DNA of 64,000 nucleotides from assembly GCA_951799425.1 (NCBI GenBank), contig OX637399.1, positions 15,616,501-15,680,500 on the forward strand. Direction: 5' to 3'. Origin of the DNA: Ilex aquifolium. Taxonomy: Eukaryota; Streptophyta; Magnoliopsida; Aquifoliales; Aquifoliaceae. Below, one piece after another: positions 1 through 11,390 of this stretch; position 1 is the stretch's first letter; each line of letters starts with the position of its first letter. Below the pieces are notes generated by a model. The model made no database searches, was not told the DNA's origin, and worked only from the letters and a program-made list of their open reading frames with translations. The position numbers were made by a program, and so were the translations under genes.

Positions 1-1045
1 TTTTGGAAGAGGAAGAAACCCTCCAAATGTAACTAGCTTTCTTTTACTTTCTTTATTAGTTTCATTTGCTTCCATTGTAAAATCTAATTTCTTCACTTAA
101 AGGAGTGAAACTCTCTCACCTTTCTAGCTCTCTTGTAGCCTTGAAGGGTGGGTAGTGATTCACTCAATGTTCATCGAAGATAGGCTTATTATGTAGTGTA
201 GTTTATCTTGTAACTCCTCTGCTTGGAGGGATGAGAATCACTCACTTTTATAGCTTTCTTTAAGCCATGAAGAGTGAGTAGTTTCTCATTCATTCTTTAG
301 TAAGAGGTGATGGACATGTATAAATCATTCGAAAGTTATTTTTGTGCATTTCATTTATGCTTAATGATTTATCTTTTGATTGCTTATTGAATGATTGAAT
401 GTATCTAGCAAAGCTAAGGTACTTTGTACAATCACGAGTCCTTTCTAAGACAAGATGACTCTTGGCATAGGAGGATTCATTGGTTCTTTGCTTGTACTCT
501 AGCTAGGTCTTCATGACTATATTTCAATCTTCACTATTATTGTGCTTCAACTAAGAATGGAATAATATCACTGTGGTTGGATGACTTGTAGAATTATTTG
601 CTTGTTTGTAGACAGGTTGAGTCCCGACATTGACAATTCTTGTAAATCTTTACAAAGACATCGGAACCATGCTCTTAATTCTCATAGTCCATCTTTATCT
701 GCTAATTAACTTGTTGTTGACATAGGGGTTAATTGAGTTCTCAAGAACAAATATAACAACCGGATGATTGACTACGTGTCTAGATCCTTGAGCTAAAGGG
801 TGACTCTTTCATTTGAGAGAATCTTATATTCTGTCCAGAAATTCTAAGAGAATATTATATTTTGTCTAGAAAATCCCATAAACATCATAACTTCAAATCT
901 CAAGGGTTTTAGTCACTTTGGTCTCTGTCACTATTTACTCCAAAACACCAATAGTAGTTCCCTGTGGATTCGACTCCGGACTTAACCGGATTATAACTAC
1001 AACTTGACCGCCTACACTTGGATGTACACATTTCGGATCAAGTCA
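1..1045 (+). mobile_element. LTR (3' part) of an Athila/Tat-like Gypsy element, family X, cut by the window edge
   Basis: This stretch matches 8005-9059 along its whole length in the same orientation, including the closing block (GTGGATTCGACTCCGGACTT, then GTACACATTTCGGATCAAGTCA) that is typical of the 3' end of Athila/Tat-type LTRs. It ends in CA at 1045, the same point as the complete copy at 7276-9059. Directly after it lies minus-strand gag sequence of another element, so it looks inserted into that element. The left half lies outside the window, so whether it is solo or part of a longer copy cannot be told. Confidence 0.75.
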
Positions 1046-2114
1046 GGCACTCCACAATAGAGTGCTCAACACTCTCACATATTGAGCAAGATTCCTCGGC
1101 CCTTGTGACATTTGACACCTCATGCCTGCTATTCACCTCTAAGTTCTCTACCTTACGGGACAATTTTGTTATCTTAGCAAGCAATTCTTCTTGGTCATTC
1201 AAGGTATACATCCCTCATCCACTTGGTTGACCTCCCGGAGAGGACATTGACACATCGGTGGGATCTGTGATATACGATTGGACATTTTTTGCCAATGTAT
1301 TAAAGTACTCGAGGGCTTCATCAGGATCCTTACTAAAAAACTCTCCGGTGCACATCATGTCAATAAATTGTCGATGGCCCGGTGTAATTCCTTCATAGAA
1401 GAAACTAACCAATTGCCATGGTTCGAATCCATGATGTGGAATGGAGTGCAACAAGTCCTTGTATCCCAACATTGAATTTTTTCATAAAAAATTTTCCGAA
1501 AATTTTTGAATTTTTTTCTTCAAAGCAGTAGTCTTTGGCACTGGAAAAAAATTGTTTCGAAATTCGGATAACATTTGTGCCCAAGAACTTATCGAGCGGG
1601 GTTTCAACTAGTTCAACCAAGTTTTTACTTTGTCCTTGAGGGAGAAGGGAAATTTCATGCGTGGCATGTCCTCCATGACATGATTTGTAATGAATGTTCT
1701 AACTATTTCCTCAAATTCCTTAATGTGTAGCTAAGGATTTTCTTGTTCCACTCCATGGAATTGAGGAATTAATTGTAACATACCTAGTTTAACTAGGAAG
1801 CCATGTGCTTGCATAGGTAGAAGTATGCATGAGGGGGTGGTGCTTCGGGTAGGTTGGAGATAATCTCTCATTGATCTCGCCGATGGATCAATAAGGAGAT
1901 TATTTCCTTCATTTCTCGGAGGGGGAAATTGCATTCGGGGGTTTGGCACTCGGGGGTTTGGCACTCGAGGATTTTGCACTCCCTCGCCCCCCAGATTATT
2001 AGCACCTTCATCCTCAAAATTGTCTCCGACATTCTCGGCTGGGTCTTGATCTATATTCATATTTGGTCCTAGGGCACGTCTCACTAGTCTATTTTGATTG
2101 TCACGTCCCCACAT
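1046..2114 (-). pseudogene. gag relic of Athila/Tat-like Gypsy element A
   Basis: Read on the minus strand from 2114, the sequence starts with an ATG soon after the leader. It then shows features usual in this gag family: a Pro/Asn-rich stretch, SMRDYLQPTR, then LIPQFHGVEQENP. Further down are ITPGHRQFIDMMCTGEF and a Cys-containing tail (CSICES type) near 1050-1100. Gag would form the particle core that packages the element's RNA. It is broken, with several breaks, and stops abruptly at the LTR ending at 1045. The matching LTR is 3945-5685. A solo LTR (2188-3857) separates the leader from gag. Family assignment is by motif recognition only. Confidence 0.7.
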
Positions 2115-2187
2115 GCAAATTGAAAATTAATGTTGAAAATTTATACACAAATATATACCAAAGAGCAATGTACCTCAGCCTGTGATG

Positions 2188-3857
2188 TGTCACGCCCCGA
2201 ATTTTTTTCCTTTTTCAAAAAAAAAAATACCCGGGCGTGATTAAGGAATAAAACCACACGTAACTTAAAATAACCTTCCTTGAATTATTATATTCAGCGT
2301 ACGATTACATAATCCTCACTTTATCAGTTAAAATATTCTTGATACAACATAAAGAGAAATAATAATAGCAGACTTTATCCATCGTCCTTTTAGCCTATTC
2401 TCCTGCCCGACTTCATATTTCTGAAAAATGTTAGATAACTCAGTAGGATAACGTTTATCAATGACTATCAAGGTTTTAGAACAGTGCATAATATAATTAA
2501 ACAACAGGTAAATGCAAGAATAGAACAAAGTAATGAATCAAATAAATAAATTCCAGCACATATCGATCATACAAATTCGTCAATTTTCTGGTCCACGCAT
2601 GAACCGCCTCCGGAGAAAAATTTTGGGGTCTCACACCATAGGGAACCCAATGCCCTTCTTGCTTTTCTGGGAATACCAATACCGGGAATTATGTGGTGCC
2701 ACACAGGTTACCACGACAACCGATATTACTAACTAGTAAACCCAATGACTAGTAGGAATACTGTGAATTCTTGCAAGGACCATGCATCAACTAATCATCT
2801 GCCCTCGATTATGTGCATCCATAGTAATTTCATCAAAATCATAAAATAGAGTCATATCGTGTTCAGACCCAACCACAAGTAGGAAATCAAACACTAAATA
2901 AATAAAAAATATTTTATACGCAACTTGGTTTCACAAGATAATTAGGGTCTAGATAAAAAAAAATTATAACATGTGAATGATCATAATTTATTTATAAAAC
3001 TCAAGTTTGACCCCATGATTAAAGCGATATAATATTACATTATATAATTAAAAATATATTTGATATGAAGTCCCCCCAAACATGCATGAAATGCATCAAT
3101 GACAGTAAAAAATAAAAGAAACCCTATCTACTCGATACTGTGTACTGTGACAAAACAACCAAAATAATATTTTAGAATAACAATAGGTAATAAGAGCTTA
3201 GTTAAGCTAAACTAATTTTTGGAATAACTGACAAAAAATAATGATACTTAAATTTGATCCAAAAATATTTAATGAGGATCAACTTTAAGTGACTCGAACC
3301 TATAGAATTACAAAATAATAACTAAAAAAATCTAACCCAAAAATTTTGATCGCAACAACGAACTCTTAGGTGAACAAAATTTTGACCCCTTTTCTCTCTT
3401 TCCTCTCTCTTCCTTCTCCTCTCTCTCTCTCCCTTCCTTTCTTCCTCTCTCTCTCCCTTCCTTTCTTCTTTTTGGTGCGCTGTTTGAAGGGCCAAAGGTA
3501 GGGTATTTATAGCCAAAGCCTTGGCTTCCAATAACACGGCTGATGCCATTTTGCTTGCCTCACATGGACAACTGCCCATTTCTTTTCCATTCTTTTTTTT
3601 TTCTTTTTTCTTTTCTTGCACGTTTTACATTTGCTCCACTGTGCATGTCACCTTAACACCTATATATTCCTTTATATATATATACTCACTATATTATTAC
3701 GAAACTTGACTTAAATTATAGTCATTTGACTCGTTTTCGTGTTAAGAGTCTAGATTTGAGGTCCATTTGTTCATAAAAAATAAATCTCAATTATATAGAA
3801 TCATAATTAATGACCTAATTAGCGTGTCAATGATTAATTTAAATACGGGTCGTTACA
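2188..3857 (-). mobile_element. Solo LTR (about 1.67 kb) with 5-bp target duplication TGATG
   Basis: The element begins TGTCACGCCCC and ends GGTCGTTACA on the plus strand, so on the minus strand it starts TGTAACGACCC and ends GGGCGTGACA, a pattern typical of chromovirus-type Gypsy LTRs. TGATG occurs directly before (2183-2187) and after (3858-3862), which marks an insertion. A TATA box on the minus strand (TATAAATA, about 3505-3512) supports this orientation. No gag or pol is inside, so it is a solo LTR or a very short derivative. It sits in the leader of element A. Confidence 0.8.
3394..3472. repeat. CT-rich microsatellite tract
   Basis: This is a run of TCTCTC and CCTTCC units about 80 bp long. 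It lies just downstream of the minus-strand TATA box of the solo LTR, the usual place for a pyrimidine/purine tract in plant LTR leaders. It has no coding content. Confidence 0.8.
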
Positions 3858-3922
3858 TGATGAGAATCATGGGACTTACATCCATTGTCCCCCAAATCAC
3901 CTTCAAATTCGATGCTTAGCTT

Positions 3923-3940
3923 TCCCCAACAACGACACCA
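3923..3940 (-). other. Primer binding site of element A (tRNA-Asp type)
   Basis: On the minus strand this reads TGGTGTCGTTGTTGGGGA. It differs only by transitions from the Athila/Tat primer binding site TGGCGCCGTTGCCGGGGA, which pairs with the 3' end of tRNA-Asp. It lies five bases after the inferred LTR end, fixing the orientation of element A as minus and LTR A as its 5' LTR. Confidence 0.75.
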
Positions 3941-3944
3941 AAAA

Positions 3945-5685
3945 TGCTTGAATCGTTTTTCCTAACTTCCAACTCGAACCCGATTGTGTGTATATGCCTT
4001 ATGGAGATTGGTGAGTGTCACTCTCCCTCGAGTTCAATGCAAGAAGTGGGGAAATTGTTTGTGGATGAACAAAAATGTGTGTGTGTGCAAAAGTGCTCCC
4101 CAAGCGTAGAAAGACTTGCAATGTCGTGTTTTACTTGGAATGAGTATTTCAAGTTCGTCTCCTCAGGGAAGGTGAGGTCGGGTGTTTGAAGAGTGATTTA
4201 TGAAAAAATGAAAATTAGAAAATCTTGTGATTTGGAGTTTGGTGAGTTGTGGTTAAGAAATATGCAAGAAAGTAAGGTTGGCTAATCCATAGAGGTCATT
4301 CCAATAGGAATGCCAAATTGACTCATTTCATCAACCAATGGTGTCTCCGTGTTTGATTGATTCATAAGAAGTAAGGGACTAATGTAGTTGTGTTGGGCAA
4401 GAGCATACCTCATGACAAGTCTACGGTGTATCAAAAGCCCGCAACCACATCCACACTCAACCTAGTCAAACCAAATACTTTACACTATGAGGAAGAATGG
4501 AAGAGAGTTGATTTCACGTACCCAAGAGGAAGTTCCTCTTGGATTAGCCAACTAAAAGTTTAGCTATGCATGATAAAAGCAATAACAAAGAAGTAGAGAA
4601 AGATGGTAGTGAAATCAAACATAGGCGTGTATTAATGTAAGAGAAGGTTTAAACTACAAAAGAAAAACCATTCATACCCAAAATGTAAAGCTTAAAGGAA
4701 ATAGAACCCAAATGTAGAAATGAACCACAAGAAAAATTAAATAAACTTAATTACAACTAGATTAAAAGAGATTAAACTGAAAAAGGAAAGATTACATATG
4801 AAATGGAGCTTACTATAATGAAAGTGGTGAAGTAAAATGTAAAACCTAACTTTCTCTCTCTAGAACTTCATCTTCTAACTTGGACCTTCTCTCTCTAAAA
4901 GCTTGATAATATCCAAAAATGTGTGTAAGAAGTCCCCATTTTCGTCCATCCTCCTCTCTCTTCGCATGAGTGGCTGACTTGGAGTGATTGGAAAGAGATT
5001 GTCCACCAAAGCTTCCAAAATCAGTCAAAGGGTGACCCTCCCACGCATTTCCAACCACTCCCTCTCTCTCAGTTGGCTACCCACTCCCACTCTCTTACTT
5101 GGCTACCCACTCCCTCATACTTAAAATCTGAATATAGGGGATATGAGATCATCATGGAGTGTTAGAAATGTCAGATCATGGATTAGGTGACAAAAGATGG
5201 GCCCTCATAGTTGGTGGAGTCGTTTGGAGAAGGATCTGGGATTTCTGGGCATCACCTATCGGTATGTCGTAAGGCTCCTACTTGTAGGTCTTGCAAGGAA
5301 GCACTAAAAGCTGGTTTCCAGTAGGGTCTTCTACCAGTAGGTCGTAAGGCTGCTACTGGTAGGTCTTGCAGGGAAGCACTCAAAGTTGGTTTCCAGTAGG
5401 GTCTTCTTCTGGTTGGTTGTAAGGCTTCTACCGGTAGGTCTTGTCCTTGTCTTGAAACTCTTGGTTCCTTGAGCTCCCGAGCCATTCATCATGAGATCAT
5501 TACTTCCCCCATTGACCTTGATCACTTGATGGAGTGCTTTATGCTGCCCTTTTCAGACTATCACCTACAATCAAACCAATCTCCATTAATTATCAATTTT
5601 AAATCAATTTCCAAAAAATTCACTACAAAATAAGTTAAATTGAATGCAATGAGGATGCTTAGTATGCAATATTCCACACTCATCA
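3945..5685 (-). repeat. 5' LTR of element A (Athila/Tat-like, family P backbone)
   Basis: On the minus strand it starts TGATGAGTGTGGAATATTGC (5685) and ends in CAAGCA (3945) next to the primer binding site. It aligns by eye with the LTRs at 44533-46275, 52248-54158 and 59708-61418. Shared blocks include the 'cctgaggagacgacc' type block near the 3' end, a GCTTGGGGAGCACTTTTG block, and a 'taggttgagtgtgg' block. It differs from them in its U3 motif cluster (5256-5437), which carries CTACCGGTAG-type palindromes instead of TTCCGGAA. Confidence 0.75.
5256..5437. promoter_or_regulatory. Three 75-bp tandem units, each with a palindrome doublet (CTACCGGTAG type)
   Basis: The phrase GTAAGGCT recurs at 5269, 5344 and 5419, an exact 75-bp period. 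Imperfect or perfect CTACCGGTAG palindromes start at 5256/5278, 5331/5353 and 5406/5428, so each unit holds two copies exactly 22 bp apart. The array lies in U3 of LTR A, upstream (on the minus strand) of the presumed promoter. An enhancer-like role is inference. Confidence 0.7.
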
Positions 5686-6102
5686 CTTGTCCACGTGTCA
5701 TGTTGCAGCATTTGTAGAATAGCCTATAAACCCCCACATTCATATTTTTATATAGTAACGTAATTATTTTGAAATGCTCATATATGTAATGATGTAAGCA
5801 TGAACTATATAGATTGTAAGAGTATAAATAAAAATGTTAGGTGAGGTAATATGGTGTGCAGTAAAAGTTAGGAATTATTCCGAAGTTAAAACACATTTTA
5901 GATAGAATCCAGGTAGGAAGGAATTTGACACTGTCTTAGTATTTTGACCATAACTTTTTACTTTTTTGTTTATTGGATCTGTAACTTTTACAAGAGACAC
6001 TAGACTTCCAGGACTACAAAAGAGTATTTCACAAAAATTTTCCAAATCGATCTCTAAATAGACCAAAACTTCATTGGAAGTTCAGCTAAAAATGGGAGTT
6101 CG

Positions 6103-6252
6103 TTCAAACGTGAATGAATCCGTTCGAATGACAGTTAGTCCCAATACTTTTGTGTCTTACAGAACGCTGATGGAAAAGCAAAAGTACTGGGAAGAGCAAG
6201 CAACGTTTAAACGCCAAAAAATGACGTTCGAACGTCAGGTATAAAGTTTGAA
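6103..6252. promoter_or_regulatory. TTCGAA palindrome cluster in the Tekay-like LTR
   Basis: TTCAAA at 6103 and TTCGAA at 6123 are 20 bp apart. TTTAAA at 6206, TTCGAA at 6227 (inside TGACGTTCGAACGTCA, a perfect 16-bp palindrome) and TTTGAA at 6247 are 21 and 20 bp apart. The cluster lies about 65 bp upstream of an AT-rich TATA-like stretch near 6315. Confidence 0.65.
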
Positions 6253-7275
6253 CGTGAGGTTGCGATTCTGATTATCAGATTTACGCCGATTTGGACTGTT
6301 TTTTCATACTACAAATACTGAAAGATGCCTTCCCTTGACCTATTTCATCAGTTCTAACCCTAGAGAGTCTTGGAGAATGAGAAAGAAGAGGAGAAACAGG
6401 AGATTAAGGGAAATTTTCAAGTTGGAACGGATCAAACACGCTAGGTTTTCACACAAAACTACGGAATCGATGTAGGGGATTCTTCTTGAGTTATTTCATT
6501 GAGACTTAGGGCATAATTATGTATGTTTTCAATATTCTTGATAATTATCTGATAGATATATATGATTTCTTAGTTTCTTTATCATTGGAACGTAGTCTTG
6601 AACTAAATATATGTTTGGGTTCATGGAATACTTGTTCTTGAATTTTTAAAACCCTAGTTTTTTCAAAATACATGTTCTATTGTGAAATTCATATGGATTC
6701 TTGTTCTATAAATTCCTATTCTTGATTAAATCATGTTTTCATCTAATACTTGTTCTTGTTCCAACAAATTATGATTTTTGGCTAAACCCTAGAATTTTGA
6801 TATCGAAATTGTGAATGTTTTCTTGAGATGATCTCTTGCATATTTTAATTCCTTATTACTGTAGTATATTGAAATTGTGAAATTTTCATATTTGAATTGG
6901 TAATGAAAATTGTGATTGGTTAAGATTGTGGTTGTTAAGAAAGTTGTGGTTTCATCTCTTGTATGGTTTGTTGTGATGGACTTGAATTGCCTTCGAGAGC
7001 TGCCATAGAGTGTTAGAGGTTAGTCTATCCCAGTGGAGGTGAGATGGTTGCCTAACACTTGTACTGAATTGTTGTTTGTGAGAGCAATCACTATTGTTCA
7101 CGTAGATTCGAGGCTGAGGGATGGTATACCTTTCATGAGAATGATTTGTCAATGCCGTGGGAGATGGTATACGCCCTTCCTAAAGTGGTTTGTGATGTAC
7201 CCTACAGGGAATGATTGAGATTGTGTTGTTGTGATGGGTGAACGAGGTAGAATCTTCGTTTAGATTCCTTAGAAG

Positions 7276-9059
7276 TGATTAATAGCTAAAATTAGCATCT
7301 TACTATGCTTTTACAAGACTAATTATGCTTTAATGGAGTTTAAATGATGACATTTCAGAACAAAGTTGCACAAAAGCCTAAAGTCAATGGATACCAAACT
7401 TTCATGCAACACTCACATGTTCTGGAAGAAAATTGGAGAAGTTTGAAACAAGGCATCAACGTTCGAATGCCAATCCACATTCGAATGCCATCCTGAATTA
7501 TTTAAGGCCCCCTGGAAGAGTGCTAGTGTGATGGCTTATGGCGTGTTGCAGTTATTTTCACAAAATAAAAAGAGTTACATGAGTACAACGTTCGAATGCC
7601 AATCCACGTTCGAATGTCCTCTTGAATTATTTGAAGACCAAACTGTCAGGGTGATGAGACATTACTTGTTATCTAGTGTGGGTGACAAGAGCCACTTGAG
7701 TCCACATTCAAAATCCATTAAGCGTTCGAACGCCCATAACAGAAGACAAGAGTCAACGTTCGAATGTCATACTACGTTCGAACATAGTCCCCAGACAGGC
7801 TGCAGAATGGTTGATTTTTTATCCAAACCTTGGGGCATTCACTTGGACTTTGAGGACTTTGAACTATTCTTTTACACTTCTTTACCCCTTCCTCCTTGCC
7901 TATAAATATTTCCATTGTGGGAGCTTCAAGTGGAGACTAAGACTTACACTTGCATGCACTTAGACTTAGAGATGGATAGACACACATAGAGGGAGATATA
8001 TCATCTTTTGGTTGAGGAGGAAACCCTCCAAAAGTGACTAGCTTTCTTCTACTTTCTTTATTAGTTTCATTAGCTTCCATTGTTTGAGCTTCCTTCTTCC
8101 CTTAGAGGAGTGAAACTCTTCCACTTTTCTAAAGCTTTACCAAAGCCTTGAAGGGTGGAAAGTGATTCACTCATTCTTCGTCGAAGTTTGGCTCATTGTG
8201 TAGTGTATTTTGCCTTGTAACTCCTCTACTTGGAGGGATGAGAATCACTCACTTTTCTAGCTTTCTCAAAGCTATGAAGAGTGAGTAGTTTCTCATTCAC
8301 TCTTTAGTTAGAGGTGATGGACATGTATAAATCATTTAGAAGTTATATTTGTGTATTTCGTTTATGCTTAATGCTTTATCTTTCACTTGCTTATTGAATG
8401 ATTGAATGCATCTAGCAAAGTTAATGTACTTTGTACAAACATGAGTCATTTCTATGACATAGATGACTCTTGGCATATGAAGACTCATTGGTTCTTTGCA
8501 AGTACTCCAGCTAGATCTTCATGACTACATTTCAATCTTCACTCTTATTGTGCTTCAACTAAGAATGGAATACTAACACAATGGTTGGATGACTTGTAGA
8601 AATACTTGCTTGTTTGTAGATGGGTTGAGTCTCGGCACAGACAATTCTTGTAAATCTCTACAAAGACATCGGAACCATGCTCTTAATTCTCACAATCCAT
8701 CTTTATCCTCTAATTAACTTTATGTTGACACAGGAGTTAATTGAGTTCCTGAGCACAAGTATAACAATCGGATGATTGACTACATGTCCAGATCCTCGAG
8801 CTAAATGATGACTTTTACATTTGAGTGAATATCATATTTTTTCTAGAAAATCCTCTTGGAAAGAATCCTATATTCTGTCTAGGAAAATCCATAAACATCA
8901 CAACTTTAAAATCTCAAGGGTTCCAGCCACTTTGGTCTCTGTCACTACTTACTTCGAAACACCAACATTAGTTTCCTGTGGATTTGACTCCGGACTTAAC
9001 CGGATTATTACTACAACTTGACCGCCTGGACTTGGGTGTACACATTTCGGATCAAGTCA
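7276..9059 (+). mobile_element. Solo LTR, family X (1.78 kb), target duplication AGAAG
   Basis: It starts TGATTAATAGCTAAAATTAG and ends TTCGGATCAAGTCA. AGAAG flanks it at 7271-7275 and 9060-9064. The second half matches 1-1045. A strong TATA box (TATAAATA, 7901-7908) lies 120 bp after the TTCGAA cluster (7462-7782). The end block has the 'GACTCCGGACTTAACCGG' form usual in Athila/Tat-type LTRs. There is no internal sequence, so it is a solo LTR left by recombination between two LTRs. Confidence 0.85.
7462..7782. promoter_or_regulatory. Four TTCGAA doublets with exact 18-bp spacing
   Basis: TTCGAA cores start at 7462/7480, 7591/7609, 7707(TTCAAA)/7725 and 7759/7777. Each pair is exactly 18 bp apart, mostly in the context ACGTTCGAATG. 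They occupy U3 of the family X solo LTR, ending about 120 bp upstream of its TATA box. The fixed spacing in four separate doublets is seen directly; a protein-binding role is inference. Confidence 0.75.
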
Positions 9060-9731
9060 AGAAGCAACCAACATACATGACAATGTGGATGAACTAACCT
9101 AAATGAGAATGGGGATGAACCAACATACATGAGAATATGGGATGATACTGCTGAATTATTAATTGATTGCTTTAATTATAAAATGGTTATTCCTTTCATG
9201 GATTTATTGTATTTCCGTACACCTGAGATCGTTATAACTGCTATTGTTTTACTTTCAAAACGGTCTATATGCTATTTTTCAAAAGAGACTTGCCTTCTTT
9301 TTGTTGTTTTAAAACCTTGTTGGGATTTGAGAGGAATTTCCTACGGGTATTTGTTCACACCCTAAAACGCATTACAGATTTTGGTAATAAGGAGGATGTC
9401 GAGTTAGATGAGCAGGTTGATCTAGAGGCCGAAGATGGTCAGTATGAGGATCCTGAAGTGGAGGTTTAGAGATGATTTGTTTTAGTTATGATTATTGTAT
9501 TTGGAGAGATTTTTGTGAAACAATATTTCATTTAGTTTTATTATTCCACTGCTAGATATTCTTTGATTTTAGATTGTAAATTGGAGAAGTTTCAATGTTT
9601 TGTTGGTTTTAGTATTTATTCTTTGTCAGGTAGATGAATGGTTTATTATCTCATAGTTATTTTAAGTTGATCTCATGGTTGAATAGTTTGTATATAGTAA
9701 TGTATTCCAGGGTGGATTTTGGGGCATTATA

Positions 9732-11185
9732 TAATCTAATGTCGTGCTCCCATTTCCCGAGCTGATACTTGTAGAGAGCTTGTTACCATCGATCTAGTAC
9801 CTATACCGAGCTCTTTAGCATCGAGTCTCTTTGGAACTGGATCGCAGTCCAGTTCGAACCAAATAAATGTTGTCTGGATGAGAGGCTTGGGCCGCCTTCT
9901 GTGAGCCCAGAGAGTTTTGTGTTCTAGAGGGGGTACAGACTTAAACCCATAATTATCAAATTCAATTTTTAATTTAATTATCGTTAAAAAAAGACAATCA
10001 ATATTAAACAAATCGAATTCAAGTTTAGATTAAAACTTAATCTATTAATAGACGTAATTGGAGCATGTCCAAACTGTAGGGCAGCTAAGAAATAAAAAAT
10101 GGATGTAAAAAAAAAAAAACACTAATAGGCCCGTACTCAAAATGCTAGTAATGCCGTTACGGTTCCCTTGATCTCCGCCTCTGGCAAAGTAGCTACGGTG
10201 AAGATTGAAATGCACCTCTTTTGACCGTGCACGTGGGTGTGTTGCGTAACGGAAATTAGGCAAATACTGATCTGCACGTGTGCGTAACGGAAATCTTCGT
10301 AATTCGAGAAAGCAAAACGATTTCCTCTGATAAAGTCACAAAAAACCAAAAGCCAAAAACAAAAACCAAACCCATTCATGCACAATCAAAAAAGGCGAAG
10401 GAAAAGTTGAAAAGCAGTCTCTGAATGACAAAACAAAACAAAAAAGTGGGGTGGCGTTGGACTTTCCTTTCGAAAGAGTATAGTGCGTTACTTACCAAAA
10501 CAAAACCGAAACCAAGAGTGCAACGTACCCAGCAACCTTTTCTTCCTCTCTCTCTCTTCCTTTTTATTTTTTTATTTTTTTTATTTTTTTATTTTTTTAT
10601 TTTTTTATTTTTTTATTTTTTTAACTTCTGTAGTTTTGCACTTGCTTAAAAGAAGAAAACAAAACTTTTGCAGTTTTGCGTGGCACCATTTCAATAACGA
10701 TTTCAGTGACTTGTATTAATTACTTTTTAAAATATTTTCAATTTTGATTGAATTCAATAAACTTTTGTTAAATTTTTGCATGACTGAAGTTTTAAATCCG
10801 TGCACATATATTGCACACCGCTTTGTGTCCCAAATCATTGCTGAACTTTGATTCGAATCTAGCCTTAGATTGAGAGGAAAGTGAACGAGTTTATACAAAA
10901 GTTATTGGCACTTTTACTAAAACGGGTATATATTAGTTGATCATCGCCAACTATCTCCCTCATGAGGTTAGACCACTAAATACAGTGATTGATGTCTCGT
11001 ACGTTAATCATAACAAAATAAAAATGTCTTATATGTCTCTATTTAGGGGCGCAGTCTATGGTACCGCATGGTCAAAAGGCGGTACCATACCGAAAAGCTA
11101 TTGGGGTATTGTCAGAGCAAAAGACAATGGAAAAAGAAGAGCATAAGGGGGCAACCGGCTAAAAGGGTAACTTGCAAGTTGAAAG
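9732..11185. other. No gene seen; short repeats and low-complexity DNA
   Basis: I recognise no protein family, RNA gene or element end here. The phrase GCGTAACGGAAAT occurs twice (about 10245 and 10286). A T-rich tract with regular single A's (T6-7A repeats) spans about 10559-10622 and is preceded by a CT tract. Open frames here are short and low in complexity. Confidence 0.6.
10559..10622. repeat. (T)nA low-complexity tract
   Basis: Runs of six to eight T are each broken by a single A over about 64 bp. Frames across it encode only Phe/Leu/Ile runs, so none is treated as coding. Confidence 0.9.
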
Positions 11186-11390
11186 TGTAAGAATTAATGT
11201 GGCCCACTTGATTTGGAACATGTGATTTTACTGATTATTATCAGATAATTAATTTGGGTTAGATAATGATAAGGTTACCAATCCTAATCTAACCGGTATA
11301 ACTAATATTTTCTGATTGGTTAATGCGAAGAAGTGGTTTCCTGATATTCTACTTTGATGGGAAGTAGAGTTTATGTTGAACTAGGGAACC
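11186..11390 (+). mobile_element. Copia-like LTR, left part (split by the 22.5-kb nest)
   Basis: It begins TGTAAGAATTAATGTGGCCC, a form common at Ty1/Copia LTR starts, and is interrupted at 11390 by the outer chromovirus with the duplicated target GAACC (11386-11390 and 33946-33950). The right part continues at 33951. Assignment rests on the start, the TATA box in the right part and the primer site after it. Confidence 0.5.

Larger units (their letters stand above)
5735..9731 (+). mobile_element. Degenerate Tekay-like LTR on plus strand, split by a solo LTR
   Basis: The 3' end (GTGGATTTTGGGGCATTATA, to 9731) matches the end of the outer chromovirus LTR read in its own orientation. The blocks near 9300-9470 (CCTTGTTGGGATTTGAGAGG, then a GA-rich stretch ending in GTGGAGGTTTAG) and 6960-7070 (CCTTCGAGAGCTGCCATAG) match the outer LTR and the LTR at 40628-43360 on their minus strands. 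The left end is eroded: no TGTAACACC start is visible, so 5735 is approximate. A family X solo LTR (7276-9059) is nested inside. No primer site follows 9731, so it is probably solo. Confidence 0.6.

Noticed and set aside
3322-3621. Lys/Glu/Arg-rich minus-strand frame
   Set aside because: It is the translation of a CT/GA microsatellite in a solo LTR.
5256-5437. Regular repeats with palindromes considered as a CRISPR-like array
   Set aside because: The units are contiguous 75-bp tandem repeats with no unique spacers, in a plant LTR.
10425-10719. Phe/Leu-rich frames resembling a membrane protein
   Set aside because: They come from a T-rich low-complexity tract with no coding signature.
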